Source: Bufo bufo (Eukaryota > Chordata > Amphibia > Anura > Bufonidae). From it: a stretch of 64,000 nt of DNA. Made by a program: the position numbers and the translations under genes. Shown here in pieces: positions 12,150-23,046 of the stretch. Numbering within the stretch: the first letter of the stretch is position 1; every line of letters starts with the position of its first letter. The notes beneath the pieces were generated by a model. It made no database searches. It was not told the origin of the DNA and worked only from the letters and a program-made list of their open reading frames with translations. The stretch is taken from contig NC_053392.1 of the NCBI RefSeq assembly GCF_905171765.1, forward strand, positions 35,720,956 through 35,784,955. Direction: 5' to 3'.

Positions 12150-12880
12150 GGTATAATGAGATGAGGGCCTGCATGTAAGCTGACCCTGTAAAAGATTTTA
12201 GGTGCGGGCCTGCAGGTGAGCTGACCCTGTAAAAGATTTTAGGTGCGGGCCTGCAGGTTAGCTGACCCTGTAAAAGATTTTAGATGCGGGCCTGCTGATG
12301 AGCTGACCCTGTAAAAGATTTTAGGTGCGGGCCTGCTCGTGAGCTGACCCTTTAAAAGATATTAGGTGCAGGCCTGCAGGTGAGCTGACCCTCTAAAAGG
12401 TTGTAGGTGAGGGCCTGCAGGTGAGCTGACCCTCTAAAACATTATATGCGAGGGCCTGCAGATGAGCTGACCCTGTAAAAGATTAAAGGTGAAGGCATGC
12501 TGGTGAGCTGACCCTGTAAAACATTATATGCGAGGGCCTGCTGGTGAGCTGACCCTGTAAAAGATTTGAGGTGCGGGCCTGCTGGTGAGCTCACCCTGTA
12601 AAAGATTTTAGGTGCAGGCCTGCTGGTGAGCTGACCCTGTAAAAGATTGTACGTGAGGGCCTGCTGGTGAGCTGACCCTGTAAAAAATTATATGCGAGGG
12701 TCTGCTGGTGAGACTACCGTCTAAAAGGTTGTAGGTTAGGGTCTGCAAGTGAGCTGACCCTCTAAAAAATTGTATGCGAGGGCCTTCAGGTTAGCTGACC
12801 CTGTAAAAGATTGTAGGTGAAGGCCTGCTGGTGAGCTGACCCTGTAAAACATTATATGCGAGGGCCTGCTGGTGAGTTTT
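12150..12880 (+). repeat. Minisatellite of ~41-bp units, about 17 copies, in hAT-B
   Basis: Units around GAGCTGACCCTGTAAAAGAT plus TTTAGGTGCGGGCCTGCTGG repeat in a head-to-tail row, with two sub-variants (GTAGGTGAGG and ATATGCGAGG types). Diverged related units reach back to the terminus near 11860. There are no unique spacers between units, so it is not a CRISPR array. Confidence 0.9.
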
Positions 12881-13175
12881 TCAACAAGGATCTTCTGGTA
12901 TTGCACCGTTTTGCTCGTCCTCTTCCCAAGAGGAATGAGAGATGAGAAGTTCTCTTTGTAGCGGGGGCTAGAAGGGATAACAACCAGTAATCCGTGTTGT
13001 CTAAAATGCGTATAACGTGCGGGGCGCGGGAAAGGCAGCCTAACATGAAGTGAGCCATGTGTGCCATAGTACCAACACGCAATTCTTCGCTGTCGTCATC
13101 AGGAGGATCACTCTCAATCTCCTCATCCTCTTCATCCTCTTCTCCCACTTGCTGCAGGCCCCAAACATTAGGCAT
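12881..13175 (-). pseudogene. Displaced hAT transposase fragment between two arrays
   Basis: The frame contains an acidic stretch (GEEDEEDEEIESDPPDDD), then MAHFMLGCLSRAPHVIRILD and YWLLSLLAP. This matches the region before the C-terminal domain of the main hAT-B copy at 14868-15206 (MGAFMLQCLKRDPHIKSI, YWVAKYLDPQYKHKM). It is a second diverged copy of the same domain, lying between the 41-bp and 110-bp arrays and separated from the gene body. Confidence 0.65.
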
Positions 13176-14430
13176 TCACTGGACAGAAAACATCAAGTGA
13201 TTATGTGGCTGGAGGTATATTAGACGGTCAATGGATATTAATTTTACCAGGCCAGTGAAGTACAGGCCCCAAAAATTATGCATTCACCGTACAGAAAAAA
13301 ACAAGTGATTATGTGGCTGGAGATACATTAGGCGGTCACCGTATAACAATTTTACTGTTGGCCAGTTAGATTACAGGCCCCAAAAATTATGCATTCACCG
13401 TACAGTAAAGATCAAGTGATTATGTGGCTGGAGGTATATTAGACAGTCATTGGATAACAATTTTACTGCAGGCCAGTGGAGTACAGGGCCCAAACATTAG
13501 GCATTCATCGTACAGAAAAGAACAAGTGATTATGTGGCTGGAGGTACATTAGGCGGTCACCGTATAACAATTTTACTGTTGGCCAGTAAGATTACAGGCC
13601 CCAAAAATGATGCATTCGCCGTACAGTAAAGATCAAGTGATTATGTGGCTGGAGGTAAATTAGACAGTCATTGAATAACAATTTTACTGCAGATCCAGTG
13701 GAGTAAAGGCCCCAAACATTAGGCATTCACCGTACAGAAAAGAACAAGTGATTATGTGGCTGGAGGTATATTAGACGATCAATAGATATCAATTTTACTG
13801 CAGGCCAGCGGAGTACAGGCCCCAAACAATAGGCATTCATCGTACAGAGAAGATCAAGTGATTATTAGGCTGGAGGTATATTAGACGGTCAATGGATATA
13901 AATTTTACTGCAGGCCAGTGGAGTATAGGCCCCAAACATTAGGCATTCACCGTACAGAAAAGAACAAGTGATTATGTGGTTGGAGGTATATTAGACGGTC
14001 ATTGGATAACAATTTTACTGCAGGCCAGTGGAGTATAGGCCCCAAACATTAGGCATTCACCGGACAGAAAAGATCAAGTGATTATGTGGCTGGAGGTATA
14101 TTTGATGGTCATTGGATAACAATTTTACTGTAGGCCAGTACAAATACATGTCAAATACATATGTTTAAAAAAACTAAAAATATAAAATTGGATTAAAAAC
14201 ATGGCTAACAAAATCCCCCCTCTTGAATAAACCCCAAATGATAATAGGCGAAATTCGATAACACTTGGTCCTCACAGGTGTTGACTTCCACGGAGGCCCC
14301 AACAATTAGGCATTCACCGTACAGAATAGATCAAGTGATTATGTGGCTGGATGTATATTAAAAGGTCATTGGATATCAATTTTACTGCAGGCCAGTGGAG
14401 TACAGGCCCCAAAAATTAGCCATTCACCGG
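13155..14430 (+). repeat. Minisatellite of ~110-bp units, about 10-11 copies, in hAT-B
   Basis: Units run CAGGCCCCAAACATTAGGCA, then CACCGTACAGAAAAGA, CAAGTGATTATGTGGCTGGA and AACAATTTTACTGCAGGCCA. Starts fall near 13155, 13263, 13375, 13485, 13594, 13706, 13816, 13928 and 14037; one non-repeat block lies at about 14140-14290 before the last two units. Confidence 0.9.
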
Positions 14431-14525
14431 ACAGAAAAGGTATTTTATGCCGCTGTTTTACATAAGACAGGGACTATTCTTTGTTCTGGGTGGTGGCGGT
14501 TATGTGTTGGCTGGCATGATGAAAT

Positions 14526-16195
14526 TCAATTAAACATGGTCATCACAGGTGTTGAATTCCTCCGAGATCCATGCCTCATTAATTTTTTGAAATGTGAGGT
14601 AGTCCACATGTCGTGAGCTAGGCGAGTGCGCTTATCGGTCATGATCCCCCCTGCTGCGCTAAACGTCATTTTGGACAGGACACTCCACAAGGGGCAAGAC
14701 AAGAGTTCCATGGCAAATTGTGCAAGTTCTGGCCACAGGGCAAGCCTTCACACCCAGTAGTACAGGGGTTCCTCGCTTCTCAGAGCGTCCACATCGGCTG
14801 TTAACCCGATGTAGTGAGACACCTGTCGGTCTAGGCATTCCCTGAGGCTGGATTCAGAGGGCAGCTGTCAATGGGTTGGTTGAAAGAATGATCTCATAAC
14901 TGAAGTGACTAACACATCTTCAAACCGCCCTCTTCTTGCATGCGCGGTAAGATTGGTACCCACAACTGTTTCTCTGTGGGTGTAAATTCCTCTGCCAGTG
15001 CCCGCAACAGAAGAATGCAGCATCTCTCTCGCAGCAAGGCCCTGGAAATGTTGCATTCTGACAGCCCTTTGTGATGCTGGTAACATGTCCGCCATTTTGT
15101 GCTTGTATTGGGGGTCTAAGTACTTTGCCACCCAGTACTGGTCTTTGCTCTTTATGCTTTTTATATGGGGGTCCCTCTTCAAACACTGGAGCATGAAGGC
15201 CCCCATTTACACAAAATTGGAAGCGGTGGAGCGCCCTGGCTTCTTCTCATCGCCCAGGAGAATGTCGTCCTTCGTCTCCTCCCCCTAGCCACGGACAACA
15301 CCAGGGATTCCCGAAAAGCTTAAAGCCTGCTCTTCTTGCTCCTCCTCCTAATCCGTCCCCCAGGCACCATCCTCCTCTGACTCCTCTTCAGACTCCTGCT
15401 GACTTGTCTCAGATGGAGTAGCCCCGCCGTGGGAATTCATTCAGCATTGCGACTTCCTCATCTTCCAGCTCCTGCTCCTCGACAGCTTAATCAATGACAA
15501 GACGCAATGCACACTCCAGAAAGAAGGCGTAAGGTACTGTACGATGTCACTGATGGCGCCCTGGCTGCGACTGACCAGTTTGGGGATCTCATCAAATGGC
15601 CGCAGAAGTCTGCATGCGTCGCTTATATTCAGCCACTGGCGCGTTGAAAATAAACCAAGCTCCCCAGAAACTATCCGGCTTCAGTTCGTACAGGTAGTCG
15701 TTAACTTGGCTTCCAGGCACAACAGCCACAGCACAGCATGGCAACGTCTCACCTGGCACATCGAATAGGTTCTGGGGAGTTTGGTGGGTGAAGCGGAAGA
15801 GGCAGTAGCAGTGGAAAAGGAGGAGTCAGACGAGGAGGAGACGGAGGATGGAGTAGGAGGAAGAGAAGAATAGGCAGGCCTGCATGCAATACGTGGCGGT
15901 AACACCAAATCCACACGGGTGCCACGAGTTGCATGCTTGACAGCCGTCAGAAGGTTCACCCAGTGGTCAGTAAAGGTTATGTAACTTCCCTGCCCGTGTT
16001 TGCTAGACCACGTGTCTGTGGTCAAATCGTATCTTGGCACATACACACTGTGTGCCAGAGATACATTCACTTGCAGCTGATCGCGGCCATATAGCTCTGG
16101 GATGCCCTTCTGGGAGAAATATTTCCTTCCGGGGACCTTCCATTGCGGTGTATTAATGGCCACAAATTTTCTAAAGGCCTCCAAATCCACCAGTT
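14526..16195 (-). pseudogene. hAT-B transposase, central and C-terminal parts
   Basis: On the minus strand from 16195: VDLEAFRKFVAINTPQWKVP, QKGIPELYGRDQLQ, then the first catalytic-Asp region LTTDTWSSKHGQGSYITF with HWVNLL, a Ser/Pro-rich linker (15860-15790), a CQVRRCHAVLWL segment, a gap of unrecognised or deleted sequence, then MGAFMLQCLKRDPHIKSI and KYLDPQYKHKM (15206-14868), and the dimerisation block SVLSKMTFSAAGGIMTD with LMRHGS (14711-14526). SVLSKMTF replaces the expected SERVF. Several frames are used and much of the middle is gone, so it is inactive. The N-terminal part is at 19640-20060 beyond two Tc1 insertions. Confidence 0.82.
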
Positions 16196-16565
16196 TACAG
16201 TTGCAAGAAAAAGTATGTGAACCCTTTGGAATAATATGGATTTCTGCACAAATTGGTCATAAAATGTGATCTGATCTTCATTTATGTCACAACAATAGAC
16301 AATCACAATCTGCTTAAACTAATAACACACAAGGAATTAAATGTTACCATGTTTTTATTGAACACACCATGTAAACAGTCACAGTGCAGGTGGAAAAAGA
16401 ATGTGAACCCTTCGATTTAATAACTGGTTGAACCTCCTCTAGCAGAAATATCTTCAACCAAACGTTTCCTGTAGTTGCAGATCAGACGTGCACAACGGTC
16501 TTTCATTTACATAATTTTGTTCCACAGTCGTTTGTGGTTTCTCCCGAGTAGGGATATAGAATTCT

Positions 16566-16775
16566 ACGACCCATTGATTGACATTTACTTTACCTTTGCT
16601 GTGATACTGAGATTTATTCAACATCTGTCTGGTTATTTGTCATGATTTGAGGTCATTTATTTTATTAATGCTATGATACTGAGATGTATTCAACATCAGT
16701 CTCATTGCTTATCATGCTTTGTTCCTTTAAAAATTTAAAATTAAAATAAAGAATTTATAAAAAAAAAAAAAAAAA
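16566..16775 (+). mobile_element. Short poly(A)-tailed retrosequence in Tc1-2, likely an L1 3' end
   Basis: About 210 bp ending in an AAATAAAG-type signal and a run of A is flanked by AATTCT at 16560-16565 and 16776-16781, a possible target duplication. It interrupts Tc1 sequence that otherwise continues with TTCTGGACCATTCC. The source could be a truncated L1 or another mRNA; no coding sequence identifies it. Confidence 0.55.
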
Positions 16776-16849
16776 AATTCTGGACCATTCCTCTTTACAG
16801 AACTGTTTGAGTTCAGCAATATTTTTGGGATATCTGGAGTGAATTGCTT

Positions 16850-17710
16850 TCTTGAGGTCATGCCACAGAATCTCAATCGGGTTAAGGTCAGGACTCTGAC
16901 TGGGCTACTCCAGAAGGCGTATTTTCTTCTGTTTAAGTAATTCTGTTGTTGATTTACTTCTATGCTTTGGGTCGTTGTCCTGTTGCAACACCCATCTTCT
17001 GTTGACCTTCAGCTGGTGGACAGATGGCCTTAAGTTCTCCTGCAAAATGTCTTGATAAACTTGGAAATTCATTTTTCCTTCGATGATAGCAATCTGTCCA
17101 GGCCCTGACGCAGCAAAGCAGCCCCAAACCATGATGCCCCCACCACCATACTTCACAGTTGGGATGAGGTTTTGATAGTGGTGTGCTGTGGCTCTTTTTC
17201 TCCACACATAGTGTTGTGTGCTTCTTCCAAACAACTCAAATTTGGTTTCATCTGTCCACAGAATATTTTGCAGTACTGCTGTGGAACATCCAGGTGCTCT
17301 TGTGCAAACTGTAAACGTGCAGCAATGTTTTTTTTGGACAGCAGTGGCTTCCTCTGTGCTATCCTCCCATGAAAACCATTCTTGTTTAGTGTTTTACGCA
17401 TCGTAGATTCGCTAACAGGGATGTTAGCATATGTCAGAGACTTTTGTAAGTCTTTAGTTGACACACTAGGATTCTTCTTCACCTCATTGAGCAGTCCGCA
17501 CTGTGCTCTTACAGTCATCTTTACAGGACGACCACTCCTAGGGAGAGTAGCAGCAGTGCTGAACTTTCTCCATCTATAGACAATTTGTCTTACCGTAGAC
17601 TGATGAACAGCAAGGCTTTTGGAGATACTTTTATAACCCTTTCCAGCTTTATGCAAGTCAACAATTCTTAATTGTAGATCTTCTGAGAACTCTTTTGTGC
17701 GAGGCATCAT
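16850..17710 (-). pseudogene. Tc1 transposase of Tc1-2
   Basis: Begins [20 protein letters not shown] with a helix-turn-helix ([20 protein letters not shown]), an RSGRPVK linker and RKPLLSKKNIAARLQFAQEH. A frameshift near 17240-17260 falls in the first catalytic region, where the other frame gives DETKFELFGRSTQHY. It continues with GGGGIMVWGCFAASGPGQIA, the second Asp in QQDNDPKHRSKS and, after an in-frame stop just past IRLLE, the DLNPIEILWHDLKKAI block with the catalytic Glu. The frame then reaches about EEWSRI before the inserted retrosequence. All three catalytic residues are readable, but the gene is broken. Confidence 0.88.
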
Positions 17711-18081
17711 TCACATCAGGCAATGCTTCTTGTGAATAGCAAACCTAGAACTGGTGTGTGTTTTTTATAGGGCAGAGCAGCTGTAACCAACACCTCCAAT
17801 CTCATCTTATTGATTGGACTCCAGTTGGCTGACACCTCACTCCAATTAGCTCTTGGGGATGTCTAGGGGTTCACATACTTTTTCCACCTGCACTGTAAAT
17901 GTTTACATGGTGTGTTCAATAAAGACATGGTAACATTTAATTATTTGTGTGTTATTAGTTTAAGCAGACTGTGATTGTCTATTGTTGTGACTTAGATGAA
18001 GATCAGATCACATTTTATGAACAATTTGTGCAGAAATCCATATCATTTCAAAGGGTTTACATACTTCTTCTTGCAACTGTA

Positions 18082-19637
18082 CAGTCGTGGCCAAAAGTTT
18101 TGAGAATTACATAAATATTGGAAATTGGAAAAGTTGCTGCTTAAGTTTTTATAATAGCAATTTGCATATACTCCAGAATGTTATGAAGAGTGATCAGATA
18201 AATTGCATAGTCTTCCTTTGCCATGAAAATTAACTTAATCCCAAAAAAACCTTTCCACTGCATTTCATTGCTGTTATTAAAGGACCTGCTGAGATCATTT
18301 CAGTAATCGTCTTGTTAACTCAGGTGAAAATGTTGACAAGCACAAGGCTGGAGATCATTATGTCAGGCTGATTGGGTTAAAATGGCAGACTTGACATGTT
18401 AAAAGGAGGGTGATGCTTGAAATCATTGTTCTTCCATTGTTAACCATGGTGACCTGCAAAGAAACGCGTGCAGCCATCATTGCATTGCATAAAAATGGCT
18501 TCACAGGCAAGGATATTGTGGCTACTAAGATTGCACCTTAATCAACAATTTATAGGATCATCAAGAACTTCAAGGAAAGAGGTTCAATTCTTGTTAAGAA
18601 GGCTTCAGGGCATCCAAGAAAGTCCAGCAAGCGCCAGGATCGTCTCCTAAAGAGGATTCAGCTGCGGGATCGGAGTGCCACTAGTGCAGAGCTTGCTCAG
18701 GAATGGCAGCAGGCAGGTGTGAGCACATGTGCACGCACAGTGAGGCGAAGACTTTTGGAAGATGGCCTGGTGTCAAGAAGGGCAGCAAAGAAGCCACTTC
18801 TCTCCAAAAAAAACATCAGGGACAGATTGATCTTCTGCAGAAAGTATGATGAATGGACTGCTGAGGACTGGGGCAAAGTCATATTGTCCGATGAAGCCTC
18901 TTTCCGATTGTTTGGGGCATCTGGAAAAAGGTTTGTCCGGAGAAGAAAAGGTGAGCGCTACCATCAGTCCTGTGTCATGCCAACAGTAAAGCATCCTGAG
19001 ACCATTCATGTGTGGGGTTGCTTCTCATCCAAGGGAGTGGGTCACTCACAATTTTGCCCAAAAACACAACCATGAATAAAAAGTGGTACCAAAACACCCT
19101 CCAACAGCAACTTCTTCCAACAATCCAACAACAGTTTGGTGAAGAACAATGCATTTTCCAGCACGATGGAGCACCGTGCCATAAGGCAAAAGTGATAACT
19201 AAGTGGTTCGGGGACCAAAACATTGACATTTTGGGTCCATGGCCTGGAAACTCCCCAGATCTTAATCCCATTGAGAACTTGTGGTCAATCCTCAAGAGGC
19301 GGGTGGACAAACAAAAACCCACTAATTCTGACAAACTCCAAGAAGTGATTATGAAAGAATGGGTTGCTATCAGTCAGGAATTGGCCTAGAAGTTGATTGA
19401 GAGCATGCCCAGTCGAATTGCAGAGGTCCTAAAAAAGAAGGGCCAACACTGCAAATACTGACTCTTTGCATAAATGTCATGTAATTGTCGATAAAAGCCT
19501 TTGAAACGTATGAAGTGCGTGTAATTATATTTCACTACATCACAGAAACAACTGAAACAAAGATCTAAAAGCAGTTTAGCAGCAAACTTTGTGAAAACTA
19601 ATATTTGTGCCATTCTCAAAACTTTTGGCCACGACTG
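18082..19637 (+). mobile_element. Tc1-type transposon (Tc1-3) abutting Tc1-2
   Basis: Ends are inverted copies: CAGTCGTGGCCAAAAGTTTT at 18082 and AAAACTTTTGGCCACGACTG ending at 19637, with TA at 18080-18081 and 19638-19639. The left TA is also the right TA of Tc1-2. Removing both elements and two TA copies restores the hAT-B frame LARQLLTYKLVDLEAF, which matches LARQLLPYKLVESEAF of hAT-D at about 42105. Confidence 0.94.
18446..19389 (+). pseudogene. Tc1 transposase of Tc1-3, near intact
   Basis: Starts at the ATG at 18446 (MVTCKETRAAIIALHKNGFT). A stop follows KIAP in the first helix-turn-helix (a changed codon near 18539). The frame continues STIYRIIKNFKERG, KASGHPRKSSKRQDR, KKPLLSKKNIRDRLIFCRKY, the first Asp in VILSDEASFRLFG, RYHQSCVMPTVKHPE and HVWGCFSSKGVG. 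A small frameshift near 19040-19050 leads to KNTTMNKKWYQNTLQQQLLP, the second Asp in CIFQHDGAPCHKAK and the Glu in DLNPIENLWSILKRRVDKQ. Length (~310 residues) and the DD34E spacing fit Tc1. With one stop and one frameshift it is the least decayed transposase in the window. Confidence 0.92.
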
Positions 19638-19639
19638 TA

Positions 19640-20060
19640 TATGTCAGTAGTTGGCGGGCTAGCATTTCCAACAAGCCAGTGGTCAGTCGTTGGGCAAGAG
19701 GGCTATCCGGCGTCATCAACATTTTACGTTCAAACATTTGGGCCACAGAAGCCTGCCTTTTGCCAGATGAGCGCGATGATGGCACGGTGGAAAGTGGAGT
19801 GGAGGACAAATGGGAGGAGAGAGGAGAAGGAGAAGAGGCAGGATGTGGAGCACCAGGAGTGTGGCTTTGTGGGTTCTGACGGTGTTACTCCCACTGGGCT
19901 CAGTGATGGGAGGCCAGGTGCCTTTTTAGGCAGTCGTACCAAGGTGAGTGTTGGGCTAACTGGGACTTATGCGTTGACAGCACAGGCTGCAGATGGCAAC
20001 GCTATTATCAGCAGCTGACACGTTAAAAAAAGCCCACACTGTGGAGCCATGTGCCGGAGT
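19640..20060 (-). pseudogene. hAT-B transposase N-terminal part with a degraded BED finger
   Basis: On the minus strand from about 20060: TWLHSVGFF, then VAICSLCCQRISPVSP, which fits the start of a BED zinc finger (aromatic then C-x2-C). The matching His pair is not clear. After a frameshift, SVAQMFERKMLMTPDSPLAQ and RLTTGLLEMLARQLLTY end exactly at the Tc1-3 junction. The same block in hAT-D reads VNDMFERKKPMLQSHPLARR. BED fingers bind DNA for the transposase. Confidence 0.75.
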
Positions 20061-20216
20061 CCTGGGAGTGCCAGATATGACACGTGCATGGTGGATGGCT
20101 CACTCCAGATACATTTGCAGTCTGCTTTTTGCCTCCTGTGCACTGCGAGTTCTGCCTGCTTCTCCTCCTTCTCCTCCCTATCTGCTTATAGACTGCATGT
20201 TGGTCAAATAATTTTT

Positions 20217-20896
20217 TCATATGAAATTAAAAAACATCTTGAGAGGGATGACATAGTTCATGCCGCAGTTGTCCCTACTGACAAACAGGTGTTTTAGATG
20301 AGCTGCCACTGCCTGACCTCGAAACAAAACACGCTCCTTGGTGAGGCAGCCAGGTGCATGACAAAATCGTTCACGGGTTTCCACTGATCTTACAGACGCC
20401 CTAGCATGTGTAATGTTGAATTCGAGTGGGTTGGAATATTGCAGATTAAGCTGTGTAATGGCAGACCATTCTTTCACGGCAAGTCCTAGAGAGCATTCCT
20501 AGCCACGTAAGAATAGCTAAAAAGGGAAACAGTTTACTTTTTTAATAAGCACTACATGACTAGGTTGATAACGTGCGCCATGTAGGGAACATGTGTTATT
20601 TCCCCCAAGTTCAGAGTGGCCACTATGCTGTGGCCATTGTCGCTGATCACCTTGCCCAATTGGAGTTGGCAGATTGACAGCCATTGGCCGATCAGCTTGA
20701 CGACTTGTGTTAGTAAGGAGGGAAAGTGGGAGCAACTCTTTACTCTGCTGCTGTTGGGGACAGAAGGTTGTCCATGGAGGAGGTGGAGAAGCCGGATAAC
20801 TGCCTGGTGTGGGAGACAAACTAACATAATCTTTGAGTGCAAAAAAACATTGACCAAGTGGGCCGTAAAAGACATGTACTGTTCCTGCCCGGGAGA
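20217..20896 (-). pseudogene. Older hAT transposase fragment
   Basis: Three blocks on the minus strand: GQEQYMSFTAHLVNVF (20896-20850), equivalent to GQGRYISITAHWVN of hAT-C; then VVKLIGQWLSICQLQLGKVI with SDNGHS and THVPYMAHVINLVM (20720-20552), the second catalytic-Asp region; then KEWSAITQLNLQYS and LKHLFVSRDNCGMNYVIPLK (20477-20217). No C-terminal dimerisation block remains. The fragment is sharply joined to retroviral pol at about 20896 and to hAT-B near 20215. Confidence 0.7.
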
Positions 20897-22500
20897 GATG
20901 TAAATGTATACACCGATTCCAATTATGCCTTTGGGGTTGTACATGATCATAGGGTAATCTGGCCGAGGAGAGGCTTCATAGCTGCAGATGGGAGACAAAT
21001 CTCACATTCCACCCTAGTACATGATCTCTTGGCCGCCATCTAATTACCAAGCAAAGTTGCTATTATCCATTGTAAGGCACAAACTGGTCTCTAAACGCAC
21101 ATAGCTAAAGTGAATACCCTAGCTGATCAGGCAGCAAAAGAGGCTGCTATTAGAACGGCAGCAACAGTTCAAATGCCCTCCCTAGTTCCAGACATTACCC
21201 TTACTGACAATCTATTGCTCAGCCTTCAGGATTTGGCTACCAGTAGTGACAAAATGGAATGGCAGTCGGTAGGTGCAGCACAAGACCCTGATACGGGTAT
21301 TATCTGTAAAGAGGGGAAACCATGTATTCCAGTTGCAAGCGCCCCAATTTTAATTGCACAATATCATGGTCTTGGCCATAGGGGAGCACATGCAACTACT
21401 GACCTCATCCAGAGAGATTTTTTTATACCAAGTCTTAGATCAAAGGTACAATCTTATGTTTCACAGTGTATTATATGTCTCAGAAACAACCCAAATAATT
21501 CAAAGAATGCCCAACACCAGCATCTGAATTATCCGACTTCACCATTCACTCACTTACAAATTGACTTCACCCATATCCCAAAGACAGGAAGAAAGCAGGA
21601 GTATGCTCTTGTAATTGTGGATATGTTCTCTAGATGGCTGGAGGTTTTTCCTACTACCAATAAAACCACACAAATTGTGGTAAAAATTTTGTTACAAGAG
21701 ATCATCCCCAGATGGGAGTGTCCTGTTGAAATCGACTCAGATAATGGCCCAGATTTTGCGTCCAGGGTATGTAAGGAGCTTTCCAAAGCCCTTAGGATTG
21801 ACTGGAAGTTCCACCTCCCTTATCACCCACAGAGTTCCGGGGTATTAGAAAGGATGAATAGAACAATTAAAGAAAAAATAAGCAAAATTACTGGAGGCAC
21901 GTTCACTAATTGGAAAAAGTTCTTGCCTATAGCCCTAGCAGAAATTAGGATACAGCCTAATAAGAATACTGGTTACTCACCATTTTAGGTTCTAATGGGA
22001 AGACCCCTCCCCACCCCTTGGGGTCCAAAGGCCCCCACGATAGAAAAAGGGGATCTAGAAGTAGTACAGGCAGAATATGTGAGGAAACTTGTAGAAACTT
22101 TAGATCAAATTGAACGAGATGTTGCTCGCGCCTCTCTTTTCTCTCCACAGGAACCTACGCATCCTTTCCAACTATTTCCGTGGTGATAGTCCAGCGCCTG
22201 GCAAAAGGACGAAAACAGACTGAGTTCCCGTTTGGACCACCCACCCGAGTGGTTGCAGTCACCAGAACAGAGATTCCCACAGAAGAGGCTCCAATCTGGA
22301 TTCACGCTAGCAGAGTGCAAAGGGTCCCTGAGGCTTCTTCTCCGGTGACGGACAAGGACAAAGAGGGTGAAGCAGGTGTGAAATCCCTGAACAAAGAGGG
22401 GAGTTTAGAAGAAGTTTCACTGCAAAGTGCCTTGCCACAGGCTGAAGATGATGACCCCACAATATTCTGGGAGATTTGTTTGTCTGCTGATAATTATTAA
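20897..22500 (+). pseudogene. Endogenous retrovirus pol remnant: end of RNase H and integrase
   Basis: The upstream pol is missing; sequence starts in RNase H (VYTDSNYAFGVVHDH). Integrase follows with its zinc-binding His and Cys pairs (21370-21490), the catalytic core with two Asp (near 21565 and 21735) and Glu (near 21850), and a C-terminal GPY/F-like region in another frame near 22225-22315. In-frame stops lie near 21092 and 21987, and a frameshift lies near 22190. The layout, with pol running a little into env, is that of gamma-type retroviruses. The protein cannot be made as written. The 5' side ends against a hAT scrap at about 20896. Confidence 0.85.
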
Positions 22501-23046
22501 CCTTTGTGTTTTCTTGCCAGTCTGGCTTATTACTACATGTATTCATCACCCAGAGGAGATGAGTTTCTTCTGCTGTGCACCAAATAATCGGCCAGTATAT
22601 AAAAGAGCTCAGGAGCAAGATCCATTTGCTCCCGTCCCCTTTTATTCTGAACAGAATAGTATAGTCAGGATGGCAAATGCCCTAAATGTTAGTTCATTGT
22701 GCCTTAAAGACTTACAGAGCCCACGGGATCTTATACAAACATGTGCTATTGCTGTGCCTATACCCGATGAATCCCTCCTTGAAGTCTGGTCGAAGGCTAA
22801 CAATACACAATCTTTTATTCCCTTGTATGACTTCTGTGGGGAGTGTCAGAAATTAGGAAATAGAATAATTACTATTAGTGTGACTGCAGCAGAGACTTGT
22901 TTTTACCTTTTCCCAGGATATGACTTTATATTGTGATAGTAGAGACATAAAAAGTGGATTACCTAAGAATAGTGTATATGATTATATTGACGAAACCTGT
23001 AAAAAGAATAGTAGGCTTTCTAGCTCCCTGAATAATTCCATGAGTT
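22427..23046 (+). pseudogene. Endogenous retrovirus env, 5' (surface subunit) part
   Basis: Starts in an overlapping frame at the end of pol, with a hydrophobic segment about 12-30 codons in that could be a signal peptide, then a Cys-containing region with N-linked glycosylation motifs. A stop at 22934 ends the first frame; env-like sequence goes on in another frame until the hAT-C insertion at 23047-23054. The 3' part resumes at 30190. An old, broken copy; surface-protein family not resolved. Confidence 0.7.

Larger units (their letters stand above)
16198..18079 (-). mobile_element. Tc1-type transposon with ~200-bp terminal inverted repeats (Tc1-2) in the hAT-B gene
   Basis: Bounded by TA at 16196-16197 and 18080-18081. 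The ends begin CAGTTGCAAGAAAAAGTATG and are inverted copies for roughly 200 bp (16198-16400 against about 17870-18079). The element is 1882 bp, including a later ~210-bp poly(A)-tailed insertion at 16566-16775. Confidence 0.93.
11810..20215 (-). mobile_element. hAT transposon hAT-B (minus orientation), far end uncertain
   Basis: The 3' end at 11810 reads TAGTGTTGATCGAGCACCAA, a hAT-like terminus against L1 sequence. Inward come two tandem arrays, a transposase fragment, the transposase C-terminal to N-terminal parts, and two Tc1 insertions. The 5' inverted repeat and the 8-bp duplication partner (CTAATGAT precedes the left end) were not found near 20200, where sequence changes to another hAT scrap. 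The right boundary is therefore inferred. Confidence 0.65.

Noticed and set aside
12150..12880. Regular repeats that could suggest a CRISPR array
   Set aside because: Units are contiguous without unique spacers, diverged and in a vertebrate hAT; there are no cas genes.
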